Shown here piece after piece: positions 41,429-51,639 of a stretch of 64,000 nt of DNA (the stretch's first letter is position 1; each line of letters begins with the position of its first letter). Made by a program: the position numbers and the translations under genes. Source of the DNA: Phymatolithon calcareum (Eukaryota; Rhodophyta; Florideophyceae; Hapalidiales). The notes beneath the pieces were generated by a model. It did no database searches. It had not been told where the DNA came from and saw only the letters and a program-made list of their open reading frames with translations. The stretch lies in the NCBI GenBank assembly GCA_977006965.1, contig OZ345374.1, positions 1,302,001-1,366,000 of the forward strand, in the 5' to 3' direction.

Positions 41429-44309
41429 GGACGGATATTTGTCAGATGCAGAGCGAGACGAGAACGGCGCTTGGTAGCATGGCTGGTGGGTGTGTGTGCC
41501 AGCGATGTACAGCGCGGGCTTTTATACCACTTGTGAGTTGCACCTAGGGTATGGGGCCAGCAGACTTCCTGTGGCCAACAATGCACAGTGTGCTACGCAG
41601 TATCATACACGACGGCCACGCCCTGCTGTCCAACCGTTTCGCATGCACAGCGCACACTTTTCGCTGCCCGCAATTGCATTGTCATCACCGCTATCATACA
41701 GTTTCCTTCCTTACACTGCTTACGCTATAATTATCGTCGAAAATGTTTTTGAAATACTCGGATTTGTCAGCAGGAGGAAAAGGTGTCAACGCCACATTCC
41801 AGCAATTGCATCCGCCCAAATCATTGGATAGTTCGTCGAATCACATTGCGCGCGGACGGGCCAGATCAGTATTGCTGTGCTGTAAAAAGCTCAAATTTAA
41901 CAATTTTATGATACTTTACAGATGAAACGGTTTACTGTTTCAAACAAGGGGACCTATTTAATTTTTTATTCTGCACATGTATTGTACAGTACCGTAGTAC
42001 AGCACTGTATACACCGAAAGAAGGACCAGACAGACTGACTGACCGATAGTGTGCAGTTTTGTCTGAAAATATTGATCCATTCTTTGTGAGCCGGTTAATG
42101 ATTCAGGGCAAATTCAGTGGTCCCAAATTCAGAAAAAACGGAGACGCCTCAGAAATATTCGAAATTCACAGTGACAGCTGTGCTGATAGCCGCGGCGTTC
42201 TACAGTGAAGAGATGCAAGAGCACGTTTTTGGTTCTCGATCGATGGAAAGGCTCCGAAAGAATCGAGAAGAGTAATTTACTGGAGCACCCTGTTCTTCTT
42301 GCCCGTTTTCGCGTGCCACACTCTGCAGTAGCAATTTGAATTTTCGTCCGGCTCGTGGAACACAAATAGGCATTGCTTTCCTGAAATTTGCCTACCTTGG
42401 ACGTCGAAGACGCTCACCGGTACGTAGTTCACTCACCTGATGAAGCTCCCTCTTATGGATGAGAGGAAGATGCCGTCATCTCTGATGCTTTCTAATTTCT
42501 CAAGAAAAGAGATGATGTTCAATTGGCGTCCACACTTTGGATAGGAACAGTACCGTGACAAAACGATGTGTTTCTCGCGACGCAGGTTCTAAATAGGATG
42601 TGTTTCTCGCAGCGAAGGTACTGATACGTCTTATCATAATTTCACTCCACCGCCAAAGCTTCGTGAGACAGGGGAATATTACCCGCTACTCGAGACCCTT
42701 AGAAAGTGGCGTGTTCTTCGGACGAGAAACCAGCTTGTGTGATGCAATGGTGAGGCAAATTTGCTAGTATTTCAATTCTCCTAGTTGAAGGGAAGACATC
42801 GCCTTTAACAGAGCGGTGGAACTGCACAGAAAACAAATGCATCCTTCCAGAGCAAGGAAAGGACTTGTCGAACACGGCCTTGTCTACTTGTAGACTTTTA
42901 GAGACTACCGTATTCGTCTTCTCGTACAGTGTACACAGTATGAATACGCATAACTGCAATCATTGCTGTAGCATCAAATTTGGTTTGTACCCTCACGAGC
43001 CCGTGCACACTCTGACATGCGGAGCGATCGCCGCTACAGTATCTTCATTATAAATGACGCATTGTGGTACCGCACATGGTTACGCCGTCTATTGATGTCG
43101 GCGACAAGGTGTGAATTTACATACTATCCTTCCTCTTTCTTTCTTCGGCCGAAGCAAAGGTCCCCGTTTTCTGCAGCTTTTTTAAACCTGCAGAAAGTGG
43201 TGACCTTTGGAACAATATATGTCGGCGTTCTTGTCAAGCCCCTTCAATGCAATTGCAACGCATTAGTCGATGATCTTCCCAGCTCGTACAGTAAAACTTC
43301 AGCTCCTGTACTGAAAACATCGCAGTAGCAGATTGAACTACTATGCAGTTTGCAGTGAACAGTACTGTACACTAATTTACTGCTTTGATTTGGCGCTGAT
43401 CGACCTCAACCAGCTGTCGAACCCCTTGACTGCTGCTAAAAAAGCCACTCGTTTGTCCGAATACTGCACGTCAATAAACTCCTCCTTCCGGTCACCGCCA
43501 TTAATTGTGCTCCGAGATTTCCCTCACGTTCGAACGTTTATGGCATGCTGGCACAATAGTGCAATTATTTTGTCCAGCAGGGCGGGAAGACGAATGTGGG
43601 TTTTCTTCTTTTTCTGTTGCCCCGTTGTACCCCTTTTCCATCATAGAATTGCACTTTACGATACTTGCATTGTCAGTGTAAAACATACACGGCGCGCCTG
43701 ATCTGATCTAGTCTTACAAAAGTCCAGCCGCGAAATCTCCAAGGAGCCTCTTCCTTGGACGAGACGCAATGCTCCTCGCCATCAGACGATTTGCCAGGAA
43801 ACGAGCCCGAGTTGCTTTACAATAATTTACTGGCTTCCCCTAGAAACCCACTCATATGATAACTTTAAGTGCTCGCGAATGCGGTTTTATGTAAAAAAGT
43901 TCTACAATAATGAGTTTGTTTCGCCGTAGAAAGTCGAACGGTGGATCTTTTACCTCATCTGTCGATCTATTTTTGTTTCATAGACGGAAGTACGGATATG
44001 AGGCATGTACGAGTTGGTACAGTAAACTTTACTGCACAGTATAATTTCAACGACCTGCACTCACTCCTACTGCATAAACCAAGAAGCTTAAATTTTTTGC
44101 TACAGCAACTGCTAAGCTTCTCGTGTACTATTGTCCCAAGTACAGTAGTTTGAGCAATTCTTCGGCTAACAAGGCGGCTCATGAGCAACTCGTGTATGGT
44201 TAGGATTGTTGTAGTAAATTGCTGTACTGTACCTACTAGGGCCCCCTGCCGTGAGGGAAGGAGGCAACTAACAATCAGTGTTAGATAAGTCTTATCCTTC
44301 ATATGGTAA
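41429..44309. other. 2.9-kb gene-poor spacer
   Basis: No convincing gene. Frequent GTACAGTA/TACTGTAC strings occur near 41980-42010 and 43340-43370. There is a tandem pair GATGTGTTTCTCGC at about 42564 and 42597, and a partial stem near 43155-43205 (TTTCTGCAG/CTGCAGAAA). Confidence 0.4.
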
Positions 44310-44690
44310 GGGCTCGTTTACCAGCAAACGCTGTGGTAAGTGGATTTCATGTGCTTCATGCCTTCGTAACCAGTACCTTGGATTTCTCAACGCCTTCAAT
44401 GTGGCCCTCAAACTGCTCTATGAGCGTGATAGTGATAGTCAAAATGCACCTCATCATCCCTGTCTCCTTCTCCCCATATATGCATCGGATGGACGCCGGC
44501 AAACATCATCTTCTCAATTAGAGTTCGCATTGTTCTCTCCATCGTTCTTAATCCCTTCTGTGAGCGTCATCGCAAATATCATCCAACAGGACCAGTTGCG
44601 CCGTGGTCATGGGTGGGAAGTACGTCTGCAACTTCAGCGCGTACAGTCACAGACGCATGCGGCTGAGTCGTCGCTTCGTTCATTCAATTA
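44310..44690 (-). pseudogene. Decayed DUF1415 gene copy
   Basis: The minus strand encodes, in three alternating frames, segments that line up in order with the intact gene at 37934: ASVTVRAEVADVL (against ASVAVRAEIAHLL), TTAQLVLLDDICDDA (TTTLVVLPEFARDDF), FAGVHPMHIWGEGDRDDEVH (LACFHPLHTWGGVDEGDAVH) and GYEGMKHM (GYEGMQNM). At least three frame changes and stops mark it as a pseudogene. The divergence is substantial, so the duplication is not recent. The N-terminal part is missing, cut at the LINE-derived cassette that starts at 44695. Confidence 0.75.
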
Positions 44691-44694
44691 TTTT

Positions 44695-45022
44695 GCCTTC
44701 TCCCCTAGTGGGGCTAGTAGCGATTCGAGGGCCTAAGTTTCTTCCATTCTATCCTATCGTTAGCGAGTTTGACTGTGGCTTTCACGTTTAGTCCAGGTAT
44801 GTCGCCAAAGATTGATTCTGGCGTTGGTCTGACGCAGGAGAGTCCGCCGCAGTTCCATGTCGCAACTTGGAGTTTGGTGGAGAAACTTTTTGCTTCCCGA
44901 GTGCCTTCTCTGTCTCCTGCACGCCCCTTTTGGGCCGGATCCCTTCTCAGCAACCGAAGGGATCCTGTACCGCGCGCGGGTGCGTGCATTGCAGGACGGA
45001 AAAATCCGTCTCTCCGTACTCA
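44695..45022 (-). mobile_element. Inverted LINE-derived cassette (copy 2)
   Basis: This is a better-preserved copy of 3925-4221. On the minus strand one open frame (44714-44989) reads KLQVATWNCGGLS, the start motif of a LINE endonuclease domain. It passes directly into ESIFGDIPGLNVKATVKLAN and WKKLRPSNRY-stop, which resembles a LINE ORF2 C-terminal tail. An internal deletion from endonuclease start to C-terminus is the simplest reading. Confidence 0.6.
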
Positions 45023-45109
45023 CAGCCATGGACGCCGCTTGAAATTAGCTACCGTGAGCGTCCTAAATGGTTTCCAACCCGGGGCATCCCTTTGAAGGAC
45101 GGCGACTGA

Positions 45110-45297
45110 AGATTGGCTATGTAGCGATATAGATGTTAAGCTTCCCCAAGGTCTGCACATTGTGCAGCTTGGGCAGCTGTTGTGACATCAAGTACCACTC
45201 GTATCTGTTAAGTCTACTGGAGCCGTAAGGATGTGGAGTTGTTTACCAGCTCTGATAAATCCCGCAAGAAAAGAAAGAAAGAAAGAAATTAGCGGTG
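45110..45297 (+). mobile_element. LINE 3' end fragment with (GAAA)n tail, family 2
   Basis: It matches the minus strand of 3045-3250 and ends in AAGAAAAGAAAGAAAGAAAG at about 45275-45294. It lies about 90 bp beyond the inverted cassette. Confidence 0.65.
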
Positions 45298-46014
45298 GGG
45301 CCGGAAAGGGATAGAGGTTGAGACTTAAATCAAGAACGCGCCCAACGTGCGGACGGTGGGATAACGCCCACAATTTGGTGCCTCGCGCACGCACACTGGG
45401 CAATTCCATTGTGCCTGCCGATAAACATCACAGAATGATTCCTTCATCTTGTCATGAAGAGTACAATGTACGGTAGTCATTTTCCTGGTGGGGAAATCGT
45501 AGTCCTAGACCAAGGTAGAGTTTTGAGCAAAAGTGAGATATTTTAAAAATTATTCCTAAAGAAGGGCCATTCATCGCACTGTGTGACTAAACTGCAATGG
45601 AGTACCTGGTCTGCTCCATAGTTCACAAAACAGAATAAGGTCGAAAGCGGAACGATAATTTAATACTGCAGTGCGGTAAATCAAGGGCGTCAACTAAAAA
45701 GCAACGCACATGATATTGTTCTACAACGTGATGTGTTCCCGAAGTAACGAGAAGTCGGGGTCCTCTTGCAGGGGGAACGAACGTTAGTAATGTCTCATTT
45801 TTTCGCGGGAAGCATCGTAAGCGAGGGAAACAGTTAAGTGCCGCTTTAGCAAACTTGTCATAACCGGTGCATCCATGTATCCTATTGGACCGATACGATA
45901 CATAAAGTGCGCATCCCATGATCGATGCGCACTCTACCCGACAGGCAATCGTGCCCGCAGGCAGAGTGGCACCTGCAGAACAAGGGACACAGACGCCAGC
46001 AGAACATCAACATG
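45298..46014. other. No gene recognised
   Basis: Short frames on both strands, with nothing supported. Confidence 0.4.
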
Positions 46015-46332
46015 GGTCGTGGGAAGGCGATCACTGCCCAGGAGAAGGCTGCAATCCTCGCGCTTGCTGCTTTGAATAAATCCCTGCGTGAAATCGCCAA
46101 GAGCGTTGGACGATCCAGAAAGGCCGTCACCAATTGTCTTAATGCTACCCGTGCGCCAAAGATCACGAAGAAGGTCGGTAGGAAGAGCAAAATATCACAA
46201 GCTACCCTTCGAGCTATTTATCGCGCTGCATCGACCGGGAAACACTCTGCAAGAGAGCTTCGTGACATGTTCAAATGCCCAGTTAGCGTTCGCAGAATGC
46301 AGCAGCTACTTGCAAATTCCCATCAAGCTTGA
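46015..46332 (+). mobile_element. Tc1/mariner-type DNA-binding domain, truncated
   Basis: From MGRGKAITAQEKAAILALAA the protein has two helix-turn-helix units (KSLREIAKSVGRSRKAVTNC; RKSKISQATLRAIYRAASTG) in the paired-like order of Tc3/Tc1 transposase N-termini, ending RRMQQLLANSHQA-stop. The first unit lies at about 46050-46140. No catalytic DDE/D region is recognisable downstream; the frame 46351-46587 may be its ruined continuation. A domesticated stand-alone DNA-binding protein is an alternative, but nothing shows it. Confidence 0.65.
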
Positions 46333-47739
46333 ACAATTCCTCCTGTAACAGTGGCATTTGCGAATGCATGCCTCGCGCATTACATGGCACTCACTGATAT
46401 CCGTGAATGGGTTGATGCGTTTTGCGAGGATGACCCCGCTCATGCCCACACTGTGCCATCGGATCCTACCGTTGAAGGCATCCAGAGAAATTCACCAAGG
46501 ATTCTTTATCTCGCTGCTCATCGTCTACTCTCTCTTGCTGGCCCATCCTTTTCTGGTCGTGAATCGAGAGGCTCGTGCGAGTACTAACCAGATACAGACT
46601 AACAAGCCGTCAGTGAGGGACAATGTTAATTATTTGTCGCCGAGTCAAAGAGGGCGCTCGTAATCAGCCTTGCGGTCCTCATTCTCTTTGAAGACCGCAA
46701 GCTTGCTTCGTGGTGGGCGCGCACCAAGCGGGGGTTCTACTTCATGGACAGTGTTGAGACGGACGTTTTCACTCTTCGCAGTCGACGTTCGATTTTCTCT
46801 GTACAGTTCTTCTAGCGGATGACGAAGTATTTAAGAAAAGTCTTTTTTTTCCACGGTCCTGTTTTGCTTGCGCGCCGCGTATGAGCGTCGACCGTTGCCC
46901 TCCCCTAGTCATTAGAAAGTTGAGGAAAAGTGTCGTCCGTTAGTCTAGTAGTGCACCTTTTGTCACGACAACTGCGCATCGTAGAGTATTTATCAAGACT
47001 ATTTCTCTGCGCCGAGTGTAGATGGCGCGACGAGCGTGATTCCAGGAGCCTACCATTAGATTCTACTGCTGAAAAACATAAGTGTTCACAAGAAAATATC
47101 AGGTTGACGATCAATGCTTCGAAAACAACTGCTGGTCCACACCAGGGGAGGCCTACACACTTCCAAATGTTAGATGTTACGACCAATAGAGAATAACAAA
47201 TACTATATCCGACGAAAGTCGCATGGGCCGACTTATCCCCTTCTTGCTCACGCATGTACACCAGCCAATGGCTTCACTGCACGTGCAAATTACCACTACT
47301 TCCGTAGCCATTGGGGAGACCGAGCACGAGTCGAAGATTAGACTGTCGAGGGAGATCAAACAACCCTGGTCCCCTGACGCAGATTTGTAGCGAAAGTAAG
47401 CAACTATTATGCTTCGCTTTCGCGCGCGAATGCCGAAGGGCATTGCACCCGCGTTTATGAATATTGCAACCACCCAAAAGTTCCGCATCATGCTTGACTT
47501 CCGCTTCAAAGAGTCTTCACGCATATCGCCACGTCACGGATGAGCCCGGTGCTGGCTTGCTGTTGGCCACTCTCCTCGGTATCGGCCCACGAGGTTCTTG
47601 AACAAGTGCCAAGTCGGATTGCTTTGTTTTTTCGCGAAAAGTCGCGACTCCGCCGAGCGCGTGCAGCGGAAAGAGGAGAAGAAAGAGAATGACCACGAGC
47701 TTTACACAGGCACAAACAAGTGTAAAAAAAGGAGAGACC
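46333..47739. other. Possible transposase remnant then spacer
   Basis: 46351-46587 holds a 78-codon frame of possible transposon origin. The rest shows no supported gene. Confidence 0.35.
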
Positions 47740-48807
47740 TTACCCCTTACCTACTGCGGAAGACTGGCCGTTTTCCTGCCTGCTTATTCCAGGAATACGA
47801 ACCGAACCTGCGCCACTTGCGTGAGGGCCGTTTCCAGATCTATGCCTTTTCGAGGGCGGGTGCTCTGCATCAGGTGCAGCTCGCGGTGGAGCGAACCTAC
47901 TTCGACTTCGGCCCCATCTGACATTGACCGTATTCTCGCCAATTTTCCTCTGCCCGTTGCAAGCAACATACGCCTTTTCCGCCGCATCCCTGGAAACAAA
48001 ATCGACAAACGCAATACACTTATCGACTAGAATATTGACATTTGCAATTCCAGCATCCGCTCCAAACAACGCACGCAACTCGCCTTCCGAAACACCAACT
48101 CCAACGCCGCCAATAAACAGCGTTTGTATTGATTTATCCGCCGGTGCATCAATCGCGAATCCTTTTTCCTCATTCACCTTTCTGATAATTTTCGCAGCAA
48201 CAGGATCATTAACTCCATAATATCGATCCCTCAAATTCTGTTCCCCCATTCCATCACTGCCCTCCTTCGGCATTTCATGACGATACGGGCAGTACAGGCC
48301 GCGTGTGCATTCGCCGCGCACGAAGAACGTACAGATACGCGCCAGATTTCGCTCGTATTTCGGCGCTGTGCGCTTGGCACGTTCAGCAATGGAGTTGGCG
48401 GCCGTTTTCTGCGCATACACAGCGGCAATTTCGCCGTTCTCGATGGCGCGGTCGGCCTGTGCGGCGGCGTATTCGCGCGTTGCCTCGCTTTTCGGCATCA
48501 CTGTCGCCTGGCGGTCCACCGCAGGAAGGGCGAGGTCGCGCACCTGGACAGGTAGGTTGTATTGCAGGTCGAGAAGACAGGTTTGACAAACGTTTTTCAG
48601 TCGCGCGCAGGTCTGGCAGATTTCAGTCTTCTTAGGTCGCATCCCGTGACCGCTTGGACGCCATGAATGACATCGAAATGGCCGCTCGCACACTTTGCAT
48701 TCGCGGCCGGCGGTCTCCTCGAGCATTCGCACGTACGGATTCGGACCTAGACATGTTTCGCATAGAATTGGAAACTCACCGGATTCAACCGCGCTTTTGC
48801 TCGTCAT
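47740..48807 (-). CDS. RBM22: Pre-mRNA splicing factor, RBM22/Slt11 (Ecm2) family
   Basis: This is a spliceosome component that, in the family, contacts U6 snRNA and intron RNA in the catalytic complex. The 355-residue protein has the family order. An N-terminal cysteine-rich zinc-binding region (residues 16-82: CETCLGPNPYVRM, CKVCERPFRCHSW, CQTCARLKNVCQTC) comes first. A CCCH finger CTFFVRGECTRGLYCPYRHE (about 158-177) follows. A single RRM begins QTLFIGGVGVGVSEGELRAL (about 228) and ends at about 300 (NVRWGRSR). The C-terminal tail is Arg/Pro/Ser-rich. Length and layout are normal for the family. It is striking that a nearly intron-free gene set retains it, but such genomes still splice some genes. 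Confidence 0.93.
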   Translation of the reverse strand: MTSKSAVESGEFPILCETCLGPNPYVRMLEETAGRECKVCERPFRCHSWRPSGHGMRPKKTEICQTCARLKNVCQTCLLDLQYNLPVQVRDLALPAVDRQATVMPKSEATREYAAAQADRAIENGEIAAVYAQKTAANSIAERAKRTAPKYERNLARICTFFVRGECTRGLYCPYRHEMPKEGSDGMGEQNLRDRYYGVNDPVAAKIIRKVNEEKGFAIDAPADKSIQTLFIGGVGVGVSEGELRALFGADAGIANVNILVDKCIAFVDFVSRDAAEKAYVACNGQRKIGENTVNVRWGRSRSRFAPPRAAPDAEHPPSKRHRSGNGPHASGAGSVRIPGISRQENGQSSAVGKG

Positions 48808-50079
48808 TTGTCGCGACGTTTCCGACAGGTGCTGGTGAGGTTTTGGAGATTGATGCCGCGTGCTGAATGCGTCGGCCTTTTCTGCATGCTTCAGCTAGGG
48901 CCCTGCAGGGTTTTGGGACGGCAGCGCACACGACGAGGAAAAGCATTGGACCGAATCACGGCCTCTCATATCGCAAAATGTATGATAAAAACTGACATGA
49001 CATTCTTGTCTAACCACGTTGCCAGGTTGCAACGTTTTTGAAAACGCATTTAGTTGTTAAAAAGCTCTATGCAGTCGACTGCATAAAGCTTTTTGAACAA
49101 CTTGTTGATGAAGTTCGCAGAGAAAGATCGAGGCTTTACTGTAGACACCGTAGCACTCGATTCTGGAGAGAATGCAATTTCCGTGCTACTGTTCAAAGAC
49201 AATCAATCTGGGTCTCCGCTTCGTTCGTTTTGCTTGTGGTGGAATATCGCAACCATCGATCGTAGATCACGTCCAATTGACGCAGGCTGAAAAAATAGCC
49301 CGGACGTCTGCGTGACATATTCGGCTCGTTTGAAAGAGCTGCTGGGATGGCACTTGTCTTGGCTTGTCGTACTGGTAGTTCGATCGATTATGGACCACCA
49401 TGATGGTGTCTACTTCATGAGACAGGAAGATGGGCAACAAGATCAGATGGCTCTTTCGGCGGGCTCGTCTGTCGCGACGTTAACGGGAAGGTCACGGTAA
49501 GTCTTCTGTGATGTTTCTGCTTTCTATATCGACCGCGCGGGACATTACTTCCTCCCCCTGATCGCACTCGCGGAGAGAGGTGAGTGTCTCTTATCCGAAC
49601 GAATGATTTTGGAAGGCGTGTTCTGGGAGGCGACAAAGCGCGGTGAAAGAGCTTGTCCCTTTCACCGCGCAGCACAGTAGTAGAGCAAAGAGATGAAATG
49701 GTTCTAAACTGGAGCTTTGAAGCATCGACCGGAAGTTGCAGCAGTTACCCCAATGACAATTGCACTGCACTGTGCTGGCCAATTTTCACTACCTTCTACT
49801 GACGACGACATGCAAATGTAGGCTTGACGAACTCCTGCCCTGTACCTTACTTCCACTAGCACCGGGAGAGGGTAATCGTCGGAAATTTTGGGAGTTTGAC
49901 CATCGATTTGCAAATGTAAAGGTTAAGAGTTGTTTTTATATACACAAAGTCTGATAAACGACGGCTAAGCGATATCTAGAGGACAGTTTCATTCACTCTT
50001 CTACATAATGCATTGCACTGCATTGTTCCCGTGCGTGCAACAATCAATGATTGACCAAATGCACGACCGCACGCACGTA
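48808..50079. other. Spacer with a coding-like remnant and a palindrome
   Basis: 49093-49290 (plus) reads LLMKFAEKDRGFTVDTVALD, then ISVLLFKDNQSGSPLRSFCL. It looks protein-like and may continue at 49312-49500 beyond a stop, but I do not recognise it. A short GCGCGGTGAAAG hairpin lies near 49648-49676. Confidence 0.3.
49053..49101. repeat. 49-bp near-perfect palindrome
   Basis: GTTGTTAAAAAGCTCTATGC is answered by its complement after a GTCGAC centre, with one mismatch and one unpaired base. Confidence 0.85.
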
Positions 50080-51639
50080 CTAATCCTGACACTCGCCAAA
50101 GCCCCAGCTGAGCCAACGCAGGACATTCTTCGGTGCCGGCGGGATGGGTTGCGGATTGTAGAAGAACAAATGCGGATCATATCTTGCCTTGACAATTCTG
50201 AGTTGCCATAAATTCTTCCCCCAATAAGCCTCAGCATAGTTCTTAAGTTCCAATTCCGGATAATTGACATAAACTCCACTGGTGTACGGCGCAAAGTGAT
50301 TCTTCATCCAATTATACGCCATCATTCTCTCCTTCTTCGTCCCGCCTCCCAGAATATAATGCGTGATAACATCGGCATCACGATGAGCAAACGCATTATT
50401 CCTCGGAATATCGATGGCATTGTTAAACAAGTTGAGTTCGCACACGAGCCACGGAATAGATTTCAATTTCGGGTCGGCACAAAAGTCGGCATACTTCTGC
50501 CAAAACTCCGCCGACGGACGGTTCTTCACCCCCTTCTTCATAAACGTCGACTGATACGACCGTTCATTCGCCTGTCCCTTGTCGGTATAACTCTGCTCCA
50601 ACATAGCCTTTCTAAGATCGGTAGCCTTCTCCCTCGCCCATCCACCTTCCGGTCCGAAGAATGCATGCAAATCAAGTGCATTCTCCACCTTGTGAATATG
50701 ACTGACATTTCTCCCCGGTGTATGGAAAAACTTCGCCTTCTCCAATCGTCCCATACATTCCTTCACACTGTCCACATCAAAGCATGCCCCATACCCATAC
50801 ATCCCAGAATGCGTAGCGTCCTCCTTCCCCATCTCCATCCGGAACCAAACATCGCCATCCATTTCATCATAATCCATCCACTTCTCCATCAATTCACCAA
50901 TATACTTCTGCTTCCAATTGAACCGAAACACAACCCCACGATTATACCTCCCAACCTCCACAGTGCGCATCCGAAACGAAGTGACAATACCAAACTGTCC
51001 ACCCCCCGCCCCACAAAGCGCCCAGAACAATAGACGATGACTATGTTTAGAAGCCACAATAATCTTCCCGAATCGATCAACAAGCGTCACATCCACAAGT
51101 GCATCACACGCCATACCAAGTTTCCCTTCATACGGTCCATGACCGCCGCCGAAAATATACCCGCCCACACCGACTCCTGGACAAACTCCAGCAGCAAGCC
51201 AACGATCCTTCTGCCATACATTCCACAACAGTTCACCCATATTGATCCCCGCCTGAATGGTCGCCACTCCATCGGCCGCAACGCTCACCTTTCGCATCGG
51301 ACCCACATCGATGAGAACACCAGAACAGAGACTCTTTCCCACCAGCGAGTGTCCGCCGGATCGGGCGCACACCTTGTGTCCGGAGCGACGGGCGCAGCGT
51401 ACGGCGTCGGACACATGCGAAGGGAGACTGGCGAGAACGATGGCGGTGGGGACGGCGTGATCGTTGCGAAATCCAAGCGTGGACAGGTTGGCAAACGAGG
51501 GTGAGTCGCGCCCGAAGGCAGGTGTGGACGGATGCAGGCAATTCAGAAATGATTTCCCAATGGAGGGAAGCTGAACCTCGAGTTTCACGGCGTGCATGCA
51601 GTGGAAGAGGGCGAGGAGGAGGAAGATTGGCCACTTCAT
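50080..51639 (-). CDS. Secreted FAD-linked oxidase, berberine-bridge type
   Basis: This is a flavin oxidoreductase of the VAO/PCMH class with a BBE C-terminal domain. Such enzymes oxidise carbohydrates, alcohols or alkaloid-like substrates and usually release hydrogen peroxide. Residues 1-17 (MKWPIFLLLALFHCMHA) form a clear signal peptide. Both residues for bicovalent FAD attachment are present: His97 in ARSGGHS and Cys153 in GVCPGVGVGG. GGGHGPYEGKLGMACDAL and GAGGGQFGIVTSFRM complete the FAD fold. The BBE domain is near residues 458-500 (NYPELELKNYAEAYWGKNLW; ARYDPHLFF). Red algal hexose oxidase is a relative in the same superfamily, but I cannot assign the substrate. It is single-exon. Confidence 0.9.
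   Translation of the reverse strand: MKWPIFLLLALFHCMHAVKLEVQLPSIGKSFLNCLHPSTPAFGRDSPSFANLSTLGFRNDHAVPTAIVLASLPSHVSDAVRCARRSGHKVCARSGGHSLVGKSLCSGVLIDVGPMRKVSVAADGVATIQAGINMGELLWNVWQKDRWLAAGVCPGVGVGGYIFGGGHGPYEGKLGMACDALVDVTLVDRFGKIIVASKHSHRLLFWALCGAGGGQFGIVTSFRMRTVEVGRYNRGVVFRFNWKQKYIGELMEKWMDYDEMDGDVWFRMEMGKEDATHSGMYGYGACFDVDSVKECMGRLEKAKFFHTPGRNVSHIHKVENALDLHAFFGPEGGWAREKATDLRKAMLEQSYTDKGQANERSYQSTFMKKGVKNRPSAEFWQKYADFCADPKLKSIPWLVCELNLFNNAIDIPRNNAFAHRDADVITHYILGGGTKKERMMAYNWMKNHFAPYTSGVYVNYPELELKNYAEAYWGKNLWQLRIVKARYDPHLFFYNPQPIPPAPKNVLRWLSWGFGECQD

Noticed and set aside
44278-44736. 152-codon plus-strand frame
   Set aside because: Antisense to the decayed DUF1415 copy, which explains the sequence better.
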